DNA from: Verrucomicrobiota bacterium
Lineage (GTDB): Bacteria > Verrucomicrobiota > Verrucomicrobiia > Chthoniobacterales > UBA10450
Assembly (NCBI GenBank): GCA_003219395.1
Contig: QHOR01000027.1
Span: forward strand, 30,566-37,051
Length of the DNA stretch: 6,486 bases
Reading direction: 5' to 3'
Positions 1 to 5,432 of the stretch are shown here, piece by piece. Within the stretch, counting starts at the first letter, position 1. Each line of letters begins with the position of its first letter. The translations under genes and the position numbers were made by a program. Under the pieces are notes generated by a model that was not told the origin of the DNA, did not search any database, and saw only the letters and a program-made list of their open reading frames with translations.

Positions 1-385
1 ACCAAACTTCGGATCCGTAATTTGGGCCATCATATTTGGCGAACAGATATAAGTATGTACCGCCGGCGCCAAGGTCTATGCTTGTACTAGTGCCATTTAC
101 GTGGCCGGTTAATACGGCAGGTGCCAGGGGACCAAAATCATTGTTTGAGCGGGTGAAATGCTGTCCGAGGGCGTCATCTTCCGAGCCCAGAGCCATCCCG
201 ATCAAATGATTCACATAATTTAGTCGATCGGAGTCACCGGACGGGATGCCGAACTCGACGAAGCCTAATTCATGTTCGTCGCCGATGGTGAGGGCGCGGG
301 AGTTGTGGGTGAATGCGAGCATTGCGGCGCAGAAGACGGCCGAAACCAGCGCGAGTTTGTTTGTGGGGATTATATTTAATTTCAT
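1..385 (-). CDS. Secreted protein, probable exosortase (PEP-CTERM or VPDSG-CTERM type) substrate, C-terminus cut by window edge
   Basis: The reading frame opens at an ATG at 385-383 and stays open for 128 codons to the left edge, so only the N-terminal part is visible. It begins with a clear Sec signal peptide: a short basic stretch (MKLNIIPTNK), a hydrophobic core at about residues 11-25 and a likely signal peptidase I site after Ser29-Arg30-Ala31. The mature part is acidic and rich in Gly, Asn, Asp and aromatic residues, with no catalytic motif that I can see. The stretch at about residues 111-128 (YLYLFAKYDGPNYGSEVW) resembles a segment I associate with small secreted proteins of Verrucomicrobiota that end in an exosortase sorting signal. 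That resemblance is from memory, and the diagnostic C-terminal signal lies outside the window. Support for the assignment is the prsKRT operon next door and the sigma-54 promoter directly upstream. Export to the cell surface or extracellular matrix is inferred. No good Shine-Dalgarno sequence precedes the start. Confidence 0.72.
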   Translation of the reverse strand, partial: MKLNIIPTNKLALVSAVFCAAMLAFTHNSRALTIGDEHELGFVEFGIPSGDSDRLNYVNHLIGMALGSEDDALGQHFTRSNNDFGPLAPAVLTGHVNGTSTSIDLGAGGTYLYLFAKYDGPNYGSEVW

Positions 386-426
386 AGGGATTTTCTTTAG
401 GAGTTTCAGTTGGTAGAAGGTGATAA

Positions 427-442
427 AGCAGGGCCTGTGCCA
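427..442 (-). promoter_or_regulatory. Sigma-54 (RpoN) -24/-12 promoter for the secreted-protein gene
   Basis: Read on the minus strand the site is TGGCACAGGCCCTGCT. Against the sigma-54 consensus TGGCACR-N4-TTGCW it matches at every fixed position except the first T of TTGC, which is C. The invariant GG and GC doublets have the correct spacing. Counting from the -12 element puts the transcription start near base 416, giving a leader of about 30 bases before the ATG at 385. Orientation, spacing and the presence of a sigma-54 activator (prsR) in the same window all agree. Direct binding is not shown by sequence alone. Confidence 0.82.
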
Positions 443-446
443 ACAA

Positions 447-462
447 TGAGATCGTCGTCTCA
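447..462. promoter_or_regulatory. Hyphenated palindrome beside the sigma-54 promoter
   Basis: Perfect 5-base arms TGAGA and TCTCA flank a 6-base spacer TCGTCG, ending five bases upstream of the -24 element. It could be a binding site for a dimeric regulator or a chance repeat. It lies closer to the promoter than is usual for a sigma-54 enhancer, so a modulating role is as possible as PrsR binding. Confidence 0.35.
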
Positions 463-469
463 GAATTAC

Positions 470-483
470 TGTAAACGTCGACA
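470..483. promoter_or_regulatory. Imperfect palindrome TGTAAACGTCGACA, candidate PrsR site
   Basis: On the minus strand it reads TGTCGACGTTTACA: outer TGT/ACA arms with a partly symmetric core that includes GTCGAC. It lies about 55-67 bases upstream of the predicted transcription start. Fis-type DNA-binding domains such as that of PrsR bind two-fold symmetric sites, so this is a candidate, but I cannot confirm it as the published PEP-CTERM box. Confidence 0.35.
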
Positions 484-546
484 TAACAACGAGTTATCAG
501 AATAGTCTTAACCTCGGAATCACCTGGCCTAACACCCCCATGGTAA

Positions 547-569
547 GCGATCCCGACGACTCGTCGTCG
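547..569. promoter_or_regulatory. Candidate enhancer site: copy 1 of a CCCGACG...TCGT repeat, with internal palindrome
   Basis: The core is CCCGACG, two bases, TCGT, two bases, CG, preceded by GCGAT. Inside it, 554-566 is a palindrome with arms CGACGA and TCGTCG around a single C, followed by one more overlapping TCGTCG. It lies about 130-155 bases upstream of the predicted start, a typical distance for an enhancer used by a sigma-54 activator. A similar copy occurs at 636-658. Confidence 0.42.
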
Positions 570-635
570 CGCGACGGAGTAGATCTTACGTAATTAACGC
601 AAGGTTAGCATGTTACACCATAATTGAAAAACGTT

Positions 636-658
636 GCGATTCCCGACGGTTCGTGCCG
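636..658. promoter_or_regulatory. Candidate enhancer site: copy 2 of the CCCGACG...TCGT repeat
   Basis: It has the same order as the copy at 547-569: GCGAT, an extra T, CCCGACG, two bases, TCGT, two bases, CG. It is less palindromic than copy 1. It lies about 220-240 bases upstream of the predicted sigma-54 start, in the same orientation as copy 1 and about 89 bases away. Function is inferred from repetition and position only. Confidence 0.33.
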
Positions 659-755
659 TATTTTCTGGCAATCTCGACAGCTCTTATCCGCACACGATGC
701 CAGGACTGGCGAAATCCTTCGCGCTGTCAGCTATTTGGCTCTGTAAGGAAACTCG

Positions 756-777
756 GGCGCTTCAACGGAACCGCGCC
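756..777 (-). terminator. Possible hairpin downstream of prsT (weak terminator candidate)
   Basis: In the minus-strand transcript GGCGC, a 2-base bulge, TTC, a CGTT loop, GAA and GCGCC can fold into an 8-bp stem. It begins 32 bases after the prsT stop codon. Only three U residues follow a few bases later, so this is not a classic intrinsic terminator; it may be a transcript-end stabilising structure or chance. Confidence 0.3.
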
Positions 778-809
778 GATTCCGCACAGGATTTATGCCG
801 CTGATGGGT

Positions 810-3800
810 TCAGTCCCGCCGCAGATCTGCGAGCGCATGCCTTGCTTCGGATGCGAGTGGCTCCTGAAGGCCGCCAACCAATGCTTGATTAAGCACGTCG
901 CGTGCTTCGGCTTTTTGTCTGGTCTGAAGCTGAGACATTCCTAGGTAGAAGAGAGAAATGGCATTGAGCGATCTTTTTCGAGCGCTTTCTTCCAGCAATT
1001 GGATTGCGCGCTGGTATTCCTTCTTTTCATAGCTCAATTGACCCAGAAGCTCCGCTAATTCGCTGTCATCTGGTAATGCCTTGCGCGCTTTCGTGGCAAG
1101 GTTATACGCCGCCCCGGTTGTGGATGGGTCTTGCGCGTACAGCTTGGCCAGGCGCTTTTGCGCCGGCGCGAAATCCCCCGATCGATGAAGGATGCTCGTG
1201 TATATCTCAGCTGCCGGCTTGATCTGACCGCGCTGTTCATCGAGAGCGGCCTGTGCCATGAGCGCGGGCAGATACTCAGGACTCACTTGCAATTTCTTTT
1301 GGATCTCATTCTCAGCAGCCGCCAACTCCTTTGGGTTTTCGTCCAATGCAGTGAAAGATAGAAACATTCTGGCGTCAGCAGCTTCCGGGAACTCGGACCC
1401 GATCGCCAGCGCTTTTTGCATCGTTTCGTGAGCCTCATTCACTTTTCCCAGGCTATAGGCAGTCCAAGCCAAATCATGGAGGATGGAGGGATTGGTTTCG
1501 CCCTGCCGCGCTGCCTCCTGGAGAAGACTATACGACCAAGTGAGATTGCCAGTGTCGTAGGCGACCTTTCCTAAAATCCTTGTAACTTGGGGATCACCTG
1601 GTGTGAGCTCGCGAGCTTTCTTGGCGTAACTAAGAGCTTTCTCCTTGTTCTTAAGCGGGCCGGCGTAGAGTTGCGCCAGCTTGGTAATCGCCGAGGCCAA
1701 TCTGGGATTCAATATCACGATTTGCTCGAAAGCCGCAGCCGCCTTGTCTGCGGCGCCTTGTTTTTCATAAGCCTCTCCCAAGCGCATCTGGGAGATAACA
1801 TCGTTAGGCCGCTCTTTTACCGTTGCTTCGAGCTGTGACAGCGACAATTCAGTGGAACCGCCAGTATCGCTCTTGAGCAGGGCGAGACGACGTTTGCCTT
1901 CTTCCTTACCCGGGTAATCCTTAGCTGCACTCGTGGCTTTTTGGAGAGCAACTCTGGCCAGGTCCGTCTGCCCCATCATGTATGCCGTCATCCCGAGGTG
2001 AAACTGAATTTCCGGACTGTCAGGAAGCTTGGCCGCGCTCTCCTGCAACATCGCCAGGGCTTGTTGATACTCGCCACGCTTGGACAGAATCCAGCCAAGC
2101 GTGTCAGCTATCGCGGGATCGTTTCCCTGCAGGTCGCGCGCCTTACGCGCCAGGTCGTAAGCCTTGCCTAAATCATTCAGTCGATCGGCATAGAGGCAAG
2201 CAGCATTATTCAGAGCGGAAACCAAGTTAGGGTTGATCGCGAGAAGGCGCTCGTAAGCATCGCGCGCCTTTGCGAAATCGCTTGTCCGCTCATGTAAGAG
2301 TGCCAGAGTCATGAGTGCCGATGCGTCCTTGGGGTTCTTCGAAAGCTGAGCCTGCAATTGACTGAGCGCCTGTGGAAGCTTATTGGTCGCGAGATAAGTC
2401 TGGACCAGCAAATCGTACGCGCCGCTAAAATTAGGGTCGAGTTGCAGCGTTTTTTGAAGCTCTGCTTCGGCTGAATCCCATTTTTTCTCGGCTACCAGAA
2501 TCTTGGCTTCAAAAAAATGGCTAACTGGCGAATCAGGCGCTTTTTGGAAGTGACGCGCTAACCGCTGTCGCGCAGCATCGAAACGTTTTTCCGACACGTC
2601 CAGCTCCACGAGTTGGTCAACCGGCCACACGCTATCTGGCGCGAGCTCGGCGGCTCTTTCAAATGCCTGGCGCGCTTCGTCATTTCTTTTGGCTTGACGT
2701 AAGGTCAGGCCTAACGCCATCTGCGCTTGTGCGTCGCGCGGTGCAAGCCTTGCTTGCTCGCCGGTGACTACAGCGGCATCGTCAAAGCGATCAAGCGAGC
2801 CATATGCAGCTGCCAAGAGTAATGCCGCGGGCCTAAACTCGGGAGATCTCTTCAGCAAACGAGTCATCGGTTCGATGACTGCTTCGCCATGGCCGGAGCG
2901 AAGATCGATGTCAGCGAGGAGTAGAATGGCATCGGCATAGTTCGGGTTAAGTGTGATGGCCTGGTCCAACAGTACCTTTGCCTGGTTCATGTTATTGTTT
3001 TTGAGATAAGCGCGTGCCAGTTCGTACTTGATAAGGGGAGTGTCCGGATAGGTTTGATCGAGCCTTTCCAAAACCTCGACCGCTTTCTTTGTGTCGCCCT
3101 TCCCCAACATCACTTGGCTTTCCAGCCTGCGGCCATCGATGTATTCCGGGTCTCGGCTAAAAACATTTTCAAGAAGTGAGAGAGCCTCGTCATATTTACC
3201 GTCCTTGAGGGCAAGCTCAGCCAGCAAGGTCCAACCCGGCAGATAGTCGGGCGCCTGCTTGGTCATCTCAGTTGAAATTCTTCTTGTTTCTTCGGTATCA
3301 CCCGCGGCGGACATCCACGCAGCGTATTTCAAGCGCTCCGTAGAACGAATAGGCGCAAGCTCGGCGGCTTTCTTGAATTCTTCCGTCGCTTGTTTTTGAT
3401 CTTTCTTGACCAGATAGAAATCTCCCATCGCCATGTGTGCGGCGGAAGAATTCGGATTGACAGAAAGCGCCTGCCGCAGGGCTTTTTCTGCCGCAGCTAA
3501 GTCGCCACTGCTGAGAAACAGATTCGCCGAAGCGAGATGAAAAGAGATGTCGTCCTTTTTAGGGTATTTCTCGACACGTTGCTCCGCGGCTTGAATGTCC
3601 TCCTTGTTTCGCGCCGCTTCAGTCAAAGCGATAATCGCGTCTCCATTGTCAGGAGTCTGCTCCAGCACCTTTAGGGCTTGTTTGCTTGCATCAGCGAAGC
3701 GCCCTATGGCAAGGTAACATCGGGCGAGCCGGATTCGATTTTGATCGTTCTTCGGAGCCAACTCGTTCGCCTTCGCAAGGAACGCAGCGGCGCGCAGCGG

Positions 3801-4034
3801 TGATCCATCCTCGAGCCAGATGGTTCCAATTCTCTCGAACACGAGCGCGTTTTGCGGGTCTAGCCGCACCACGTTGAGGTAACTTACCTTTGCCTTGTCG
3901 TAATTGCCGGCCTTAAAATAACTATCCGCGTCTGCGAGAAACCGTGTCTTCTTAGCTTCCTTAGAGCAGGAGGTGATGAGTGCAGCCGCTAGAGTAAGCG
4001 ACACGATTCTAAATAAGATTTTCGATATTTGCAT
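810..4034 (-). CDS. prsT: PEP-CTERM system TPR-repeat lipoprotein PrsT
   Basis: The protein has 1074 residues. It starts with a lipoprotein signal peptide: MQISK, a hydrophobic core to about residue 19, and the lipobox Ile20-Thr21-Ser22-Cys23, with lipidation expected at Cys23. Ser at +2 favours outer-membrane sorting under the E. coli rule. The rest is TPR helix pairs (for example about 34-94 and 165-225) with the usual W/L-G-Y-A-P pattern. The last half is three tandem copies of a ~175-residue unit. Segments such as NPNLVSALNN (601-610) and DTLGWIL (644-650) fit the PrsT family. I recall that family at roughly 900 residues, so this member is longer. The gene starts 18 bases after prsR and is likely co-transcribed with prsKR. 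A scaffold role in extracellular polysaccharide or exosortase-linked export is inferred; no enzyme motif is visible. The start is fixed by the signal peptide; the bases before it (TCCTCCCT) are not a ribosome-binding site. A generic TPR lipoprotein is the alternative, but context argues for PrsT. Confidence 0.85.
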   Translation of the reverse strand: MQISKILFRIVSLTLAAALITSCSKEAKKTRFLADADSYFKAGNYDKAKVSYLNVVRLDPQNALVFERIGTIWLEDGSPLRAAAFLAKANELAPKNDQNRIRLARCYLAIGRFADASKQALKVLEQTPDNGDAIIALTEAARNKEDIQAAEQRVEKYPKKDDISFHLASANLFLSSGDLAAAEKALRQALSVNPNSSAAHMAMGDFYLVKKDQKQATEEFKKAAELAPIRSTERLKYAAWMSAAGDTEETRRISTEMTKQAPDYLPGWTLLAELALKDGKYDEALSLLENVFSRDPEYIDGRRLESQVMLGKGDTKKAVEVLERLDQTYPDTPLIKYELARAYLKNNNMNQAKVLLDQAITLNPNYADAILLLADIDLRSGHGEAVIEPMTRLLKRSPEFRPAALLLAAAYGSLDRFDDAAVVTGEQARLAPRDAQAQMALGLTLRQAKRNDEARQAFERAAELAPDSVWPVDQLVELDVSEKRFDAARQRLARHFQKAPDSPVSHFFEAKILVAEKKWDSAEAELQKTLQLDPNFSGAYDLLVQTYLATNKLPQALSQLQAQLSKNPKDASALMTLALLHERTSDFAKARDAYERLLAINPNLVSALNNAACLYADRLNDLGKAYDLARKARDLQGNDPAIADTLGWILSKRGEYQQALAMLQESAAKLPDSPEIQFHLGMTAYMMGQTDLARVALQKATSAAKDYPGKEEGKRRLALLKSDTGGSTELSLSQLEATVKERPNDVISQMRLGEAYEKQGAADKAAAAFEQIVILNPRLASAITKLAQLYAGPLKNKEKALSYAKKARELTPGDPQVTRILGKVAYDTGNLTWSYSLLQEAARQGETNPSILHDLAWTAYSLGKVNEAHETMQKALAIGSEFPEAADARMFLSFTALDENPKELAAAENEIQKKLQVSPEYLPALMAQAALDEQRGQIKPAAEIYTSILHRSGDFAPAQKRLAKLYAQDPSTTGAAYNLATKARKALPDDSELAELLGQLSYEKKEYQRAIQLLEESARKRSLNAISLFYLGMSQLQTRQKAEARDVLNQALVGGLQEPLASEARHALADLRRD
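813..2375 (-). repeat. Three tandem ~175-residue super-repeats in the C-terminal half of PrsT
   Basis: Copies cover about residues 554-728, 729-903 and 904-1074. Anchors recur at constant spacing of 175 then 176 residues: LYA at 614, 789 and 965; KAR at 631, 806 and 982; LG at 646, 821 and 997; (M/L)L(Q/E)E(S/A)A at 662, 837 and 1013. Each unit has room for five 34-residue TPRs plus a few residues. The copies are clearly diverged in sequence, so the expansion is old rather than a recent DNA-level duplication. Confidence 0.8.
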
Positions 4035-4052
4035 AGGGAGGATTCTTTGATG

Positions 4053-5432
4053 TTAGTTAACGTTTGTGTTTACGCGCTCCTTAACAATGCCGAGCTTTTC
4101 CATCAGTTCGTAAAGCGTTGGTCGACTAATGCCGAGGTCAGCAGCTGCCGAAGTGATTTTGCCAGAGTTCTTCTTAAGCGCCTGCTCAACCATTTCCCGT
4201 TCGACATGCTCGCGTGCTTGGCGCAGCGTCGTTGCAGAGGACGACACCACTCCTCGATCCCCTTCCAATTCGAGGTCCTTTGCGGTCACTCGTGACCCAC
4301 TAGTCATAATCACGCCCCGTTTCACGCGGTTTTGCAGTTCGCGGACATTCCCGGGCCACGAATAACGGCTCATCGCGCGCAACGCGTCCGGCGCGAACAC
4401 CATTTTGGCCCGACCGTTTTGGCTGCCATACCTTTGCAGGAACTCGCGGGCTAGGAACACTATATCTTCCCCGCGTTCACGCAGCGGCAGAAGACGAATC
4501 GTGACCACGGCAAGACGAAAATACAGATCTTCGCGAAATTTCCCGTTACTGATCAGTCCCTTTAGATCGCCGTTGGTCGCGGCCACGAGCCTGGTATCGA
4601 CCTGAAGCTCTTGTCTCCCGCCGACTCGTTGTAAGCGCTGTTCTTGGAGGAACCGAAGGAGCTTCACCTGAATAGCTGGGGGAAGCTCGCCAATCTCGTC
4701 TAGAAAAAGGGTGCCGCCACTGGCTGTTTCCAAGAGCCCTTTGCGTTGAATGTGAGCGCCGGTGAAAGAGCCTTTTTCGTGGCCGAACAACTCACTCTCC
4801 AGGAGATTTTCAGGAATAGCATTGCAGTTAATTGCGACAAAAGGGCCGTCTTTGCGCGCGCTGCGGTGATGAATGGCCGCTGCGGCCATTTCTTTACCGG
4901 TGCCGCTTTCTCCCAGCAAGAGCACTGGAGCATTAGTCCCGGCCACCTTGCGAATGAAAGCAAAGACCGCCTGCATTTGTGGACTGGTGCCGAGCATGTT
5001 CTCAAACACATCAGGCCGCTGACTTTGTTGAAGCTTGTGGTATTCCTTCTCGAGTTCCATCACGTGAATGCAACGACGAATGAGCAGTCTCAGTTCTTGC
5101 ATTTCCACAGGCTTACACAAGAAGTCATAGGCGCCGGCGCCAACTGCCTGAATGGCGTTCTGTTTTTCCCCCTGCCCGGAAATAATGATGACCTTGGCCG
5201 TGTTATCGATTGCAAGTATGTCGGATAGCACCGCCAAGCCTTCCTCGCATTCATTAGGACGAGGTGGTAGACCCAGATCAAGCAACGTTACCCCTGGCGA
5301 GTGGGCCTCGAAGATTTCAACCGCTGCCTTGCGATCTTCGGCGAAGTGGACTTCGTAATCCTCGTCCAACGCCCATTTCATCTGGGTACGGATGGCTTCA
5401 TCGTCATCCACAATGAGCAATTTCGGTTTCAT
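4053..5432 (-). CDS. prsR: PEP-CTERM-box sigma-54-dependent response regulator PrsR
   Basis: This 459-residue protein has the three-domain plan of NtrC-type activators. The receiver domain (about 1-125) has the acidic pocket Asp9-Asp10-Asp11, phospho-acceptor Asp52 in LLDLGLPP, Ser85 and Lys107 (KP). The AAA+ domain (about 145-380) has Walker A GESGTGKE near 173-180, the sigma-54 contact loop as GSFTGA near 220-225 (a common variant of GAFTGA), Walker B GGTLFLDEI near 238-246, FREDLYFRL near 298 and WPGNVRELQN near 358. The C-terminus (about 405-450) is a Fis-type helix-turn-helix ending in ISRPTLYELMEKLGI. The receiver segment GLPPRPNECEEGLAVL and YDFLCKP fit PrsR better than AtoC or NtrC, as does the prsK-prsR-prsT order. 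All residues needed for phosphorylation, ATP hydrolysis and sigma-54 contact are present. Its ATG overlaps the prsK stop codon as ATGA, implying translational coupling. The expected role is activating genes for exosortase-sorted proteins, such as the one at 1-385. Confidence 0.93.
   Translation of the reverse strand: MKPKLLIVDDDEAIRTQMKWALDEDYEVHFAEDRKAAVEIFEAHSPGVTLLDLGLPPRPNECEEGLAVLSDILAIDNTAKVIIISGQGEKQNAIQAVGAGAYDFLCKPVEMQELRLLIRRCIHVMELEKEYHKLQQSQRPDVFENMLGTSPQMQAVFAFIRKVAGTNAPVLLLGESGTGKEMAAAAIHHRSARKDGPFVAINCNAIPENLLESELFGHEKGSFTGAHIQRKGLLETASGGTLFLDEIGELPPAIQVKLLRFLQEQRLQRVGGRQELQVDTRLVAATNGDLKGLISNGKFREDLYFRLAVVTIRLLPLRERGEDIVFLAREFLQRYGSQNGRAKMVFAPDALRAMSRYSWPGNVRELQNRVKRGVIMTSGSRVTAKDLELEGDRGVVSSSATTLRQAREHVEREMVEQALKKNSGKITSAAADLGISRPTLYELMEKLGIVKERVNTNVN

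Larger units (their letters stand above)
386..809. other. Intergenic control region between prsT and the secreted-protein gene
   Basis: This 424-base stretch has no convincing gene; the small forward frame at 653-892 has no family features and runs antisense into the end of prsT. The part next to prsT (about 750-780) holds a possible hairpin. The middle and left parts are richer in A and T and contain a sigma-54 promoter, several inverted repeats and a repeated word pattern, all described separately. Its length and content suggest that the secreted-protein gene is transcribed from its own regulated promoter instead of by read-through from prsT. Confidence 0.7.

Noticed and set aside
547..580. 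Short CG-rich repeats as a CRISPR or tandem-repeat array
   Set aside because: The repeated words are only 5-7 bases, with no regular repeat-spacer spacing and no cas genes; a protein-binding cluster explains them better.
664..680. Forward sigma-54-like sequence starting TGGCAA
   Set aside because: The downstream GC is one base out of register and no TTGC element is present; it would also point into the antisense of prsT.
653..892. Forward frame of 79 codons at the end of prsT
   Set aside because: It has no family features, overlaps the prsT coding end on the other strand, and its first part lies in the control region.
2376..3965. A fourth 175-residue super-repeat in the N-terminal half of PrsT
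   Set aside because: Stepping 175 residues back from the first copy does not bring the LYA, KAR or LG anchors into register; this half looks like ordinary TPRs.
4746..5228. Long forward frame of 160 codons opposite prsR
   Set aside because: It is antisense to the conserved AAA+ and receiver domains of prsR and has no recognisable domain; it is a by-product of constraint on the other strand.
4053..5432. Naming the regulator AtoC, NtrC or ZraR
   Set aside because: The general architecture is shared, but the receiver-domain segment, the ISRPTLYELMEKLGI end and the prsK/prsT neighbours fit PrsR better.
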